Shown here piece after piece: positions 1 through 8,069 of a stretch of DNA of 11,085 bases. This DNA comes from an uncultured Erysipelotrichaceae bacterium. Its GTDB lineage: Bacteria; Bacillota_I; Bacilli_A; Erysipelotrichales; Erysipelotrichaceae. Where the stretch lies: positions 1-11,085 of the forward strand of contig CACXEN010000100.1 in assembly GCA_902766675.1 (NCBI GenBank). The letters are read 5' to 3'. Made by a program: the position numbers and the translations under genes. The notes beneath the pieces are model-generated. The model saw only the letters and a list, made by a program, of their open reading frames with translations. It was not told the origin of the DNA and made no database searches. The first letter of the stretch is position 1, and every line of letters starts with the position of its first letter.

Positions 1-1824
1 ACTTCTTCTAAGCATTCTATAGTGCAAGAAGTATGGGTGGAAATGAATGATATCGAAGCACATTTAACACCAAAGGAATTAGAAGCTTTTGAATATGCTA
101 AATCAAATATTCCACTAAAATATTCTGATTTTAGAAAAGCTTATCCAAATCAAGTAAAAGGATTAAAAGAAAAAGGAATCATTTCTTTGATTCAAAAAGA
201 AAAGGAAGCTTCTACTTTTTACAATCAAAATATTCAAGAGGGATATACATTAACTGATTTACAGCAACAAGCATTTGATCAAATACAAGAAAGCGATGAT
301 CTTGTTTATTTGATGAAAGGTGTCACTGGCTCAGGAAAAACAGAAGTATATTTTCATTTGGCAAATGAAACATTAAAGAGTGGGAAACAAGTATTGATAC
401 TTGTGCCAGAAATTGCATTAACACCACAAATGATTGATCGTGTATCTTCTAGATTTGGAGAGGAATTAGCAATTTATCATAGTGGTTTAAATGCCCAAGA
501 AAAATATGAACAATATCGTAAAGTAAAAACAAATAAAGCACGTATTGTAGTTGGTACTAGATCTGCGATATTTCTTCCATTTACTAATCTCGGTCTTATT
601 GTTATGGATGAAGAACATGATGCTTCTTATAAACAATCAAATCAACCATCTTATCATTGCAGAGATGTGGCAATATATCGAAGTAAATATAATCATGCAA
701 AATTAATTTTAGGATCAGCGACTCCATCTCTAGATTCTTATGCTAGAGCGATGAAAGGTGTATATCACTTAATAGAATTAAATGATCGTATCAATCAATC
801 AATGCCTACAATTCATGTCGTAAATATGAAAGAGAATATGAAAAAAGGTGGATCATTTATCATTTCTGAAGTTTTAAAAGAAAAGATGAAAGAACGTTTA
901 GATAATCATAAACAAATTATTCTATTGTTAAATCGTAGAGGGTATAATACGCAATTGCGTTGTAAAGATTGTGATGAAGTTATTAAATGTCCACATTGTG
1001 ATATCGCAATGAGTTATCACAAAGATGTAAAACGTTTGAAATGTCATACATGTGGTGCAGAATTATTTGTGCCAAAAGTATGTCCAAGTTGTAATAGCAG
1101 TGTAGGCTTTGCGAATTTTGGTTTTGGTACAGAAAGATTACAACAAGAAGTAAATGAAATATTTCCAGATGCTAAAGTATTAAGAATGGATGCTGATACA
1201 ACAAATCGAAAGAATGCACATGCCACAATTCTTGAACAATTTGGAAATCATGAAGCAGATATCCTATTAGGTACACAAATGATTGCGAAAGGATTAGATT
1301 ATCCTGATGTTACATTAGTTGGTGTTATTAATGGCGATGAAGGATTATCAAGAAGTGATTTTAGAAGTTGTGAAGTCACATTTGATTTATTGATGCAAGC
1401 TGGAGGAAGAAGTGGTAGAGCTTTAGATAAAGGGGAAGTGATATATCAAGTATTTGATCCAGATCACTATGCAGTTCGCTGTGCAAAAAATCAAGATTAT
1501 GATTCTTTCTTTAAAAATGAAATGCGATTTAGACATGCAGGGGAATATCCTCCATATACATACTTAATCGCAATGACATTTATTGGGAAAAACCAAAGCC
1601 AAGTTGAAGAATTATCCATTGCGGTAAAGAATCAACTAAAAGGAGACTTTAAAGTCATTGGTGTTATTGGTTTATTAAAGATTGCGGATATGTATCGAAA
1701 CCGAATTATTCTAAAGGGAAAAGACTTAGATGAAATGCGAAATGCAATAAAAGAATTTATGATGCATACTGATTTGAATATCAAAAATATGCATATCGAT
1801 GTAAATCCAATGGTATTAGATTAA
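1..1824 (+). CDS. priA: Primosomal protein N' (replication restart helicase PriA), 5'-truncated by the window
   Basis: PriA is a 3'-5' superfamily 2 DNA helicase that reloads the replisome at stalled forks. The frame is open from base 1, so 607 C-terminal residues are visible. The N-terminal DNA-binding domain and start codon lie upstream; Firmicute PriA usually has 700-800 residues. Seen in order: Walker A GVTGSGKTE (nt 319-345), DEEH Walker B (607-618), motif III GSATPSL (712-732), and eight cysteines in four CxxC pairs between nt 961 and 1092, the two-zinc cluster typical of PriA. Then come GTQMIAKGLDYPDV and QAGGRSGR, helicase motifs V and VI. The GTG at 22 is only the first possible start in the fragment and is not the real one. 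The stop lies 1 nt before rsmB. In Bacillus relatives def and fmt usually sit between these two genes; they are absent here. Identification is certain from the motifs. Confidence 0.97.
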   Translation, partial: TSSKHSIVQEVWVEMNDIEAHLTPKELEAFEYAKSNIPLKYSDFRKAYPNQVKGLKEKGIISLIQKEKEASTFYNQNIQEGYTLTDLQQQAFDQIQESDDLVYLMKGVTGSGKTEVYFHLANETLKSGKQVLILVPEIALTPQMIDRVSSRFGEELAIYHSGLNAQEKYEQYRKVKTNKARIVVGTRSAIFLPFTNLGLIVMDEEHDASYKQSNQPSYHCRDVAIYRSKYNHAKLILGSATPSLDSYARAMKGVYHLIELNDRINQSMPTIHVVNMKENMKKGGSFIISEVLKEKMKERLDNHKQIILLLNRRGYNTQLRCKDCDEVIKCPHCDIAMSYHKDVKRLKCHTCGAELFVPKVCPSCNSSVGFANFGFGTERLQQEVNEIFPDAKVLRMDADTTNRKNAHATILEQFGNHEADILLGTQMIAKGLDYPDVTLVGVINGDEGLSRSDFRSCEVTFDLLMQAGGRSGRALDKGEVIYQVFDPDHYAVRCAKNQDYDSFFKNEMRFRHAGEYPPYTYLIAMTFIGKNQSQVEELSIAVKNQLKGDFKVIGVIGLLKIADMYRNRIILKGKDLDEMRNAIKEFMMHTDLNIKNMHIDVNPMVLD

Positions 1825-1825
1825 T

Positions 1826-3022
1826 ATGAAGGCTAGATTATATTGTTTAAAAACACTACAAAGAGTATTTCAAGAAGGTGCTTATGCAAGCATCCTTTTA
1901 CGCCATGCAGATGTAGATAAAAAGGATATAGATTTTGTAAGTGAAATTGTTTATGGAACAATTCGTAATTATCAATTATTAGAATTTCAATGGCGTAAAT
2001 ATGCTAATGCAACAAATCAAAAGAATTCACTTTTGTTAGATATGACAATATATCAAATGTTTTTTATGGATAGTGTGCCAGATTATGCCGCAATTCATGA
2101 AGCAGTAGAATTAGCGAAAGAAAGCGATAAATCTTTTATTAATGCGATATTAAGAAAAGTACAAGCAGAAGGTTTACAAAGCTCTAATGATCTTTCTATT
2201 CAATATTCTCATCCTAAGTGGATGATTGATTTATGGAATGCGCATTATGGTGAAGAAATCACTCAAAAGATTTTGGAAGAGAATCAAAAGCCATCTCGTG
2301 TATATGGAAGAATCAATACATTAAAATGTAAAAAGGAAGACTTTGATGCATCATTTTATTTCTTAAATGATATTTGTTTTATATCAGAAAATAACATTGT
2401 GAAGATGGAAAAATTCAAGGAAGGTAAGATAGTTATCCAAGATTATCATGCCCAAATGGTTGTGGATGCTTTAGATGTTAAAGAAGATATGAATGTTTTA
2501 GATTTGTGTGCTGCACCTGGTACGAAAACACAACAAATCGCAATGTATATGAATAATAAAGGACATATTATTGCGGGAGATTATTTGGAAAATAGATTGG
2601 AGTTAGTAAACTCTTTGATGGATAGATGTGGTGTAGAAATCGTAGAAACAATCTTAAATGATGCAACAATCAATCATTTTGAAGAGGAATCATTTGATCG
2701 TATTTTAATGGATGTACCATGTTCTGGTATGGGAGATTTATCACATAAGCCTGAGATACGTTATTCTTTAAAACCAGAAGATATTGATAATCTCATCGCA
2801 ATCCAAGAAAAAATATTGGACGCAAATGCAAGTGCTTTAAAAAAGGGAGGAATACTTGTATATAGCACATGTACATTGAATAAAAAAGAAAATGAAAAAC
2901 AAGTTGAGAAGTTTTTAAAAAAGAATTCTCAATTTGAATTGTTAGAAGAAAAAACATTATTTCCATTTGATGACCATAGTGATGGTTTCTATTATGCAAA
3001 GCTAAAAAGAAAACAATCATAA
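1826..3022 (+). CDS. rsmB: 16S rRNA (cytosine-967-C5)-methyltransferase RsmB
   Basis: RsmB methylates C5 of a cytosine in 16S rRNA (C967 in E. coli numbering) using S-adenosylmethionine. The protein has 398 residues, slightly short for a family near 430-450. Residues 1 to about 125 are the NusB-like RNA-binding domain. The Rossmann methyltransferase domain follows, with the AdoMet loop LDLCAAPGTKT (225-235), MDVPCSG (295-301, Cys299) and YSTCT (346-350, Cys349). Cys349 is the expected nucleophile and Cys299 the cysteine that aids product release. The ATG follows the priA TAA by one base and has no convincing Shine-Dalgarno sequence, so translation is probably coupled to priA. The start is supported by the usual family N-terminus (short basic start, then a helix like LKTLQRVFQEGAYAS). 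The segment after the first catalytic Cys, GMGDLSHKPEIRYS, departs somewhat from the usual RRKPD-type motif. Confidence 0.95.
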   Translation: MKARLYCLKTLQRVFQEGAYASILLRHADVDKKDIDFVSEIVYGTIRNYQLLEFQWRKYANATNQKNSLLLDMTIYQMFFMDSVPDYAAIHEAVELAKESDKSFINAILRKVQAEGLQSSNDLSIQYSHPKWMIDLWNAHYGEEITQKILEENQKPSRVYGRINTLKCKKEDFDASFYFLNDICFISENNIVKMEKFKEGKIVIQDYHAQMVVDALDVKEDMNVLDLCAAPGTKTQQIAMYMNNKGHIIAGDYLENRLELVNSLMDRCGVEIVETILNDATINHFEEESFDRILMDVPCSGMGDLSHKPEIRYSLKPEDIDNLIAIQEKILDANASALKKGGILVYSTCTLNKKENEKQVEKFLKKNSQFELLEEKTLFPFDDHSDGFYYAKLKRKQS

Positions 3023-3026
3023 ATTA

Positions 3027-3035
3027 TGATAAAAT
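3027..3035 (+). promoter_or_regulatory. Candidate extended -10 element in front of rlmN
   Basis: The 20-nt rsmB-rlmN gap contains TGATAAAAT, a TGn extended -10 with hexamer TAAAAT at 3030-3035. The same nine bases occur upstream of ftsA (9037-9045). No recognisable -35 hexamer lies 16-18 nt upstream. If used, transcription would begin at about 3042, at or next to the rlmN ATG (3043), giving a leaderless or nearly leaderless message. The gap is A/T-rich, so a chance match is quite possible. Confidence 0.25.
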
Positions 3036-3042
3036 AATTTCT

Positions 3043-4080
3043 ATGCAATCAATATATGACTTGAGTTATGAACAATTACAAGATGTTCTTGCAGGTATGG
3101 GTGAAAAAGCATATCGTGCAAAACAGATTTATTCTTGGTTATATAAAAAAAGAATTACCTCTTTTCAAGAGATGAGTGACGTATCAAAAGGTTTGATATC
3201 TAAGTTAGAGGAGAATTATTCTTTAGATACATTAAAAGAGGTACAAAAACAAGTTGCGAAAGATGGCACTGTAAAATTCCTTTTTGAATTGAATGATGGT
3301 ATGACAATTGAAACTGTCTTAATGCATTTTCATTTTGGAAAAAGTATCTGTGTGACTTCACAAGTTGGATGTAATATGGGATGTAAATTCTGTGCATCTG
3401 GTTTATTAAAGAAACAACGTGATTTAACAGCAGGAGAAATTGTAGGACAAGTTCTTTATGTGCAAAAAGAATTAGATGCACAAGATGAAAGAATTGGAAA
3501 TATTGTTGTGATGGGAACGGGGGAACCATTTGATAATTATGACCGTGTCATGAACTTTGCGAAAATCGTAAATAGTGATTTTGGTTTAGCAATAGGCGCA
3601 AGACATATCACAATATCTACATGTGGTATAGTTCCTAAAATACAAGAATTTGCTCGTGGGAAATACCAATACAATCTTGCGATTTCTTTACATGCTTCTG
3701 ATAATAAATTACGTGATGAATTGATGCCAATCAATCATGCATATCCAATTGAAGTATTAATGGATGCATTAAAAGAATATAGTATCGACAATCATCGTCG
3801 CTTAACTTTTGAATATATTCTGTTGCATGGTGTAAATGATAGTGAAAAACAAGCTGTTGAATTAGCAAAATTAGTGAAAGGAATGAATGCATATATTAAT
3901 TTAATACCTTATAATCAAGTTGATGAGCATGGTTTTAAATCAACTGATGAAAAACAAGCATTACATTTCTATGATGTTTTAATGAAAAATGGAGTGAAAG
4001 CAACATTAAGATCAAAGCATGGTGATGATATTGATGCTGCTTGTGGGCAATTACGCGCAAAACATGAAGGAAAACTATGA
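3043..4080 (+). CDS. rlmN: Dual-specificity 23S rRNA/tRNA adenine-C2 methyltransferase RlmN (radical SAM)
   Basis: RlmN makes 2-methyladenosine at position 2503 of 23S rRNA and at position 37 of some tRNAs, by radical SAM chemistry with a methyl-cysteine intermediate. The 345-residue length is normal. The iron-sulfur motif is Cys110-x3-Cys114-x2-Cys117 (GCNMGCKFC). Cys103 lies seven residues before it and Cys334 is in DIDAACGQL; these match the two catalytic cysteines of E. coli RlmN (Cys118 and Cys355). MGTGEPFDNY (157-166) is the SAM-binding GEP motif. The N-terminus (SIYDLSYEQL...KAYRAKQIYSWLY) is the family's accessory helical domain and supports this ATG. There is no Shine-Dalgarno sequence in the 20-nt gap after rsmB, which is unusual in this cluster. 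Its TGA stop overlaps the prpC start as ATGA. Confidence 0.97.
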   Translation: MQSIYDLSYEQLQDVLAGMGEKAYRAKQIYSWLYKKRITSFQEMSDVSKGLISKLEENYSLDTLKEVQKQVAKDGTVKFLFELNDGMTIETVLMHFHFGKSICVTSQVGCNMGCKFCASGLLKKQRDLTAGEIVGQVLYVQKELDAQDERIGNIVVMGTGEPFDNYDRVMNFAKIVNSDFGLAIGARHITISTCGIVPKIQEFARGKYQYNLAISLHASDNKLRDELMPINHAYPIEVLMDALKEYSIDNHRRLTFEYILLHGVNDSEKQAVELAKLVKGMNAYINLIPYNQVDEHGFKSTDEKQALHFYDVLMKNGVKATLRSKHGDDIDAACGQLRAKHEGKL

Positions 4081-4829
4081 AATATTACGGAATAACTGAT
4101 AAAGGACTAATACGTAAGAATAACCAAGATAGTTATGTCATCGCTTCCAATGAAGCAGATGATGTTTTCGCTATTGTTGCAGATGGTATTGGTGGTAATT
4201 TAGGTGGTGATATTGCCTCAAGACTTGCAGTATCACATTTTTCTAAAGCTTTTTCAGAGGTGACTAGATTCCAAGACGAATACCAAATTGCGGATTGGAT
4301 TCAAACACATGTATCAAAAGCAAATGAGATTATTTATAACTATGGCGTACAACATCCTAAGCTCAAAGGTATGGGAACAACCCTTTGTGGTGCGATGATG
4401 ACTTCATTTGGTGTATTTGTGGTAAATGTTGGTGATAGTCGTTGCTATGGATGGAAAAAGACAACCAATCTAAAACAATTAACTATTGATCACACACTTG
4501 TAAATGATATGCTTGCCCATGGTGAACTAACAATGGAAGAGGCAGAGCATTATCCAAAGAAAAATGTTCTTACAAATGCATTGGGTGTTTGGGAAAGTGT
4601 GAAAGCAGATATTTATGTGCATCATGAAAAATTAGATGGGTTATTACTATGCTCTGATGGTTTACATGGTTATGTGAATGAAGAAGAAATATCTAGCATT
4701 GTTAAAAATGCAGAGATGGATCCAACACTACGCTCAAGAAAATTATTAAAGGCAGCGTTAGATGCTGGTGGATATGATAATATTACGATTATTTTAATCG
4801 ATTTAGAGGGGGATGATATTCATGACTAA
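4077..4829 (+). CDS. prpC: PP2C-family Ser/Thr protein phosphatase (PrpC/Stp)
   Basis: This is a soluble metal-dependent (PPM/PP2C) phosphatase that removes phosphate from proteins phosphorylated by PrkC, including the kinase itself. The 250-residue length is typical. Motifs: GLIRKNNQD (10-18), ADGIGGNLGGD (35-45, metal Asp36), GMGTT (98-102), VNVGDSR (116-122), HTLVNDML (139-146), CSDGLHGYV (192-200, Asp194) and GGYDN (231-235, Asp234). All metal-binding aspartates expected for the family are present. The start overlaps the rlmN stop (ATGA, 4-nt overlap) and is preceded by AAGGAA at 4067-4072. The 3' end overlaps prkC by 8 nt, the usual coupling of phosphatase and kinase that keeps their amounts matched. 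PrpC is the Bacillus name and Stp the name in staphylococci and streptococci. Confidence 0.96.
   Translation: MKYYGITDKGLIRKNNQDSYVIASNEADDVFAIVADGIGGNLGGDIASRLAVSHFSKAFSEVTRFQDEYQIADWIQTHVSKANEIIYNYGVQHPKLKGMGTTLCGAMMTSFGVFVVNVGDSRCYGWKKTTNLKQLTIDHTLVNDMLAHGELTMEEAEHYPKKNVLTNALGVWESVKADIYVHHEKLDGLLLCSDGLHGYVNEEEISSIVKNAEMDPTLRSRKLLKAALDAGGYDNITIILIDLEGDDIHD
4806..4812 (+). promoter_or_regulatory. Ribosome binding site that fixes the prkC start
   Basis: GAGGGGG lies inside the last codons of prpC. It sits 9 nt before ATG 4822 but directly touches the upstream in-frame ATG 4813. The spacing therefore selects 4822 as the prkC start. Confidence 0.7.
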
Positions 4830-6546
4830 AAAGAATATGATCGCCAATCGATATGAAGTAATCCAACATATTGGCCAAGGTGGTATGGCTGATGTTTTTA
4901 GAGCAGTTGATACGATTTTAAATCGTGAAGTAGCGATAAAGATTTTACGTGCTGATTTAAGTACAGATGAAATATCAATTTTGAGATTTAAAAGAGAAGC
5001 ACAAGCAGCTACAGCTTTAGCACATCCTAATATTGTAGAAATATATGATATTGGAGATTATAAAGGACATCATTATATTGTGATGGAATTTGTGCCGGGT
5101 AAGACTTTAAAACAAGTCATTCGTTCTAGAGCGCCATTACTTTGCGAAGAAGCAGTAGATATTATGAAGCAATTAACATCAGCTACTGCAGAAGCGCATT
5201 CTCGTGGAATCATTCATAGAGATATTAAACCTCAAAATGTTATTGTGAAATCGGATGGTTCTATTAAAATGCTTGATTTTGGTATTGCGACAGCAAAAGG
5301 AAGCATGCAATTAACACAAGCAAATAATGTCATGGGATCTGTGCATTACTTAGCACCAGAACTTGCGAAAGGGGAAAGTGCTACACCACAGTCAGATATT
5401 TATGCACTTGGTATTGTGCTATATGAGATGCTTGCTGGTGATGTACCTTTTAAAGCAGATCAAGCTGTACAAGTAGCACTTAGACATATGCGCGATAATA
5501 TCAAAAGCATACGTTCTATCAATCCACAAGTACCTCAATCAGTGGAAAATATTATTATTAGAGCTACTGCAAAAGATCCAGTACAAAGATATCGTAGTTG
5601 TGATGAAATGTGGCGTGACTTAAGTACTTGTTTGAAACAAGATCGATTAAATGAAGCACCACTTGTATTACCAACTGTAAAAAATGTGACAAAGAAGGAA
5701 TTAAACTCCACAAATACTCCAACAGAAACAAAAGCAAAAACTATTCCACATGTAGCGACAGGAACAATTGAAAAACAAAAACCAAAGAATAAGTTAAATA
5801 CATTATTGATTTCTCTTATTTTAGCTGTTGTTGCGATTGGTGTATTTTTTGCGCTTTTATTATCCGGTGTTGTAAGTTTAGGCGCGAAAATGGTAAAAGT
5901 TCCTAATGTGGAAGGAATGACACAAGAAGAGGCACAAATTGCATTAGAAGAAGTTGGATTAACACTAAATCCAGAAATAGAATATACATTAACTACAAAT
6001 ATTGATAAGGGAATTATTGTTACAATGAGTCCTGATGCATATGGAGAAGTAGAAGAAGGTACTGTTGTAGATGTTGTGATTTCAAGTGGAAAGGGAATCT
6101 ATTTTGAAGATTTCGTAGCGATGAATGCAACAATCGCAGAAGCGCAAGCATGGATTGATCAACATAAACCAGATTATGAAAATGTGCGTGTTACTGCAGT
6201 TGAAGAAGAAAATAGTAATGTGGAACCTGGTATTGTATTTAGACAAGAAGGAATTGAGGCAGGGTCACTATATGATCCAACAACTGCTGCAAATCTTACA
6301 CTTGTTTATTCAAAATATCCAACTAAAACAATACCTGCAGATATTATTGGGAAACCAATTAATGATGCTGTAGCTGAATTGGAATCTATGGGATTAGAGG
6401 TATTGGTTTCGAATATTGATTCTAGTGGTTTAAGTGATGAAGAAAGAGAAAAACTAGATTTGGGTGTAGTGATTAGAGTAGAGCCAAATGTAGGGGAAGA
6501 ATTTACACAAAAAGAAGATAATTATGTAGTTTTATACTATTACTAA
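4822..6546 (+). CDS. prkC: PASTA-domain eukaryotic-like Ser/Thr protein kinase PrkC (Stk1/PknB type)
   Basis: PrkC is a membrane receptor kinase that senses muropeptides or lipid II outside and phosphorylates translation, wall and division proteins inside. From ATG 4822 it has 574 residues. The kinase domain spans about 10-270: glycine loop GQGGMADV (18-25), ATP lysine Lys40, helix-C Glu59, HRDIKPQN (catalytic Asp134, Asn139), DFG (152-154), and the activation segment ending GSVHYLAPE. A Thr-rich juxtamembrane linker (about 275-322) leads to one membrane segment (about 325-350). Three extracellular PASTA repeats follow (about 358-424, 427-497 and 501-574). Repeat 1 opens VPNVEGMT and is canonical; repeat 2 lacks the usual VP-x-V-x-G opening and looks degenerate. 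The start is chosen by GAGGGGG at 4806-4812. The gene overlaps prpC by 8 nt. All catalytic residues are intact, so an active kinase is expected. Confidence 0.96.
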   Translation: MTKKNMIANRYEVIQHIGQGGMADVFRAVDTILNREVAIKILRADLSTDEISILRFKREAQAATALAHPNIVEIYDIGDYKGHHYIVMEFVPGKTLKQVIRSRAPLLCEEAVDIMKQLTSATAEAHSRGIIHRDIKPQNVIVKSDGSIKMLDFGIATAKGSMQLTQANNVMGSVHYLAPELAKGESATPQSDIYALGIVLYEMLAGDVPFKADQAVQVALRHMRDNIKSIRSINPQVPQSVENIIIRATAKDPVQRYRSCDEMWRDLSTCLKQDRLNEAPLVLPTVKNVTKKELNSTNTPTETKAKTIPHVATGTIEKQKPKNKLNTLLISLILAVVAIGVFFALLLSGVVSLGAKMVKVPNVEGMTQEEAQIALEEVGLTLNPEIEYTLTTNIDKGIIVTMSPDAYGEVEEGTVVDVVISSGKGIYFEDFVAMNATIAEAQAWIDQHKPDYENVRVTAVEEENSNVEPGIVFRQEGIEAGSLYDPTTAANLTLVYSKYPTKTIPADIIGKPINDAVAELESMGLEVLVSNIDSSGLSDEEREKLDLGVVIRVEPNVGEEFTQKEDNYVVLYYY

Positions 6547-6558
6547 TATGAGGTGTGG

Positions 6559-7422
6559 ATGATTGGTCGAATTGTAAAAATAGTTTCGAAAGAATATACA
6601 GTTTTAACAGAAGATAATGAGCGTAAACTGGCAATTTTGATGGGAAAAGTGCGCCAACAAAAAACACCATTAGCTGGCGATTTCGTTGAATTTGATGAAA
6701 TTGATGGAAGATATACAATTCAAAGAGTGATGGAAAGAAAGAATCGTTTAATCCGTCCAGCAGTAGCGAATGTTGATCAAGCATTAATTGTAATGAGTAT
6801 TAAAGATCCAGATTTTTCTACTTCATTAATTGATCGACTCAGCATTTTAATTAAACATGAAGATATTGAACCAATTCTAGTTGTCACAAAATGTGATTTA
6901 GGTATCAGTGAAGAAGTTGAAAATTGGATTCAAGAATATGAACGCGGTCCAATGAAAGTGATACGTACATCGAAAGCGGAATTAGATCCATCCCTTGCGT
7001 CTATCTTAAAAGATAAAATCTCTGTTTTGACGGGACAAAGTGGGGCTGGGAAAAGTACATTATTAAATGTTTTAAATCCTGCATTTAAATTGCGTACACA
7101 AGAAATATCAAAAGCTTTAGGTAGAGGTAAACATACAACAAGGCATAATGAATTACATGAAGTAGCAGGTGGTCTTGTGGCAGATACACCTGGCTTTAGC
7201 TCAATTGATTTTAATCATATTAGTAAAGATAATCTTGCCCAATGTGTAATGGATTTTGAACCATATATTGGTCATTGTAAATTCAATGATTGCATTCATC
7301 AAAATGAACCTGGTTGTAAAATCAAAGAAGCAGTGGATAATAACGTTATACCAAGAACACGTTATGAGAATTACTTAAGTGTTTTAGAAATGATACAAAG
7401 CAGAAAGGAGAAATATCTATGA
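6559..7422 (+). CDS. rsgA: Small ribosomal subunit biogenesis GTPase RsgA (YloQ)
   Basis: RsgA is a circularly permuted GTPase that checks the decoding region of the immature 30S subunit and releases late assembly factors. From ATG 6559 it has 287 residues, near the usual 290. An N-terminal OB-fold (about 1-65) binds rRNA. The GTPase motifs appear in the permuted order: G4 TKCD (110-113), G5-like TSKAE, then G1 GQSGAGKST (159-167), the switch region GRGKHTTRH (188-196) and G3 DTPGF (209-213). The C-terminal zinc domain carries Cys240, Cys245, His247 and Cys253 (CKFNDCIHQNEPGC). An in-frame GTG at 6553 would overlap the GAGG ribosome binding site (6550-6553). Starting at MIGRIVK matches the family N-terminus better. 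The gene follows prkC by 12 nt; its TGA overlaps the rpe ATG. Confidence 0.96.
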   Translation: MIGRIVKIVSKEYTVLTEDNERKLAILMGKVRQQKTPLAGDFVEFDEIDGRYTIQRVMERKNRLIRPAVANVDQALIVMSIKDPDFSTSLIDRLSILIKHEDIEPILVVTKCDLGISEEVENWIQEYERGPMKVIRTSKAELDPSLASILKDKISVLTGQSGAGKSTLLNVLNPAFKLRTQEISKALGRGKHTTRHNELHEVAGGLVADTPGFSSIDFNHISKDNLAQCVMDFEPYIGHCKFNDCIHQNEPGCKIKEAVDNNVIPRTRYENYLSVLEMIQSRKEKYL

Positions 7423-8069
7423 TAGTTTCACCATCAGTACTTTCACTTGATTATAGTGATACAAAATCTCAAATTGAGGAATTGAATCAATCCAAGGCTA
7501 CTTGGATGCATTTTGATGTCATGGATGGACATTTTGTGCCGAATTTAACATTTGGTCCAGACATTTTGAAAAGCTTTGTGAAAATATCTGATTTATTCAA
7601 AGATGTTCATATTATGGTAGATGATCCAGATTTCTTTAGTGAAGTATTTATAAAAGCAGGTGCTGAGATGATTACATTCCATTATGAAGTTATGGATAGT
7701 GATGAAGATATTCAAGCATTAATTGATAAGATTCATGCATTAGGCTGTAAAGCAGGTATTTCAATTAAGCCAAATACAGATGTATCTGTATTAAAACCAT
7801 TTTTGAATAGTGCAGATTTATTCTTGATTATGTCTGTAGAGCCAGGATTTGGTGGACAAGCATTTATGGAAAATGCTTTAGATAAAATTAGAACATTAAA
7901 AAAGTGGATTTGTGAATCTAATAGTAATGCGCTAATTGAAGTAGATGGTGGCATTAATGAAGAAACAGGAAGATTGTGTGCAGAAGCAGGTGCAGATGTG
8001 CTTGTGGCAGGATCTTATGTATTTAAAAATGATATTAAAGAGGCAACAGAAGTGTTATGCAATATGTAG
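7419..8069 (+). CDS. rpe: Ribulose-phosphate 3-epimerase
   Basis: Rpe interconverts D-ribulose 5-phosphate and D-xylulose 5-phosphate in the non-oxidative pentose phosphate pathway. The 216-residue length matches a single TIM barrel. Visible signatures: SPSVLSLDY at the N-terminus, MHFDVMDGHFVPN (30-42) with His31, Asp33 and Asp36, HIMV with His64, MSVEPGFGGQ (138-147), and VDGGIN with Asp176. His31, Asp33, His64 and Asp176 are the metal ligands, and Asp33 and Asp176 are also the acid/base pair. The ATG overlaps the rsgA TGA (ATGA) and has a strong ribosome binding site, AAAGGAG at 7404-7410. The rsgA-rpe-thiN order is the same as in Bacillus (yloQ-rpe-yloS), a conserved Firmicute arrangement. 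Confidence 0.97.
   Translation: MIVSPSVLSLDYSDTKSQIEELNQSKATWMHFDVMDGHFVPNLTFGPDILKSFVKISDLFKDVHIMVDDPDFFSEVFIKAGAEMITFHYEVMDSDEDIQALIDKIHALGCKAGISIKPNTDVSVLKPFLNSADLFLIMSVEPGFGGQAFMENALDKIRTLKKWICESNSNALIEVDGGINEETGRLCAEAGADVLVAGSYVFKNDIKEATEVLCNM

Noticed and set aside
2793..3020. A minus-strand frame within the rsmB 3' end
   Set aside because: It lies wholly antisense to a conserved methyltransferase domain and encodes a low-complexity hydrophobic peptide; a shadow frame.
4813..4821. ATG 4813 as the prkC start
   Set aside because: It directly abuts the GAGGGGG ribosome binding site. ATG 4822 has correct spacing and fits the family N-terminus.
6548..6562. A four-codon reading frame (ATG AGG TGT GGA TGA) just before rsgA, whose stop overlaps the rsgA start
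   Set aside because: It has no ribosome binding site of its own. A chance frame this short is expected, and GAGG here is better read as the rsgA ribosome binding site.
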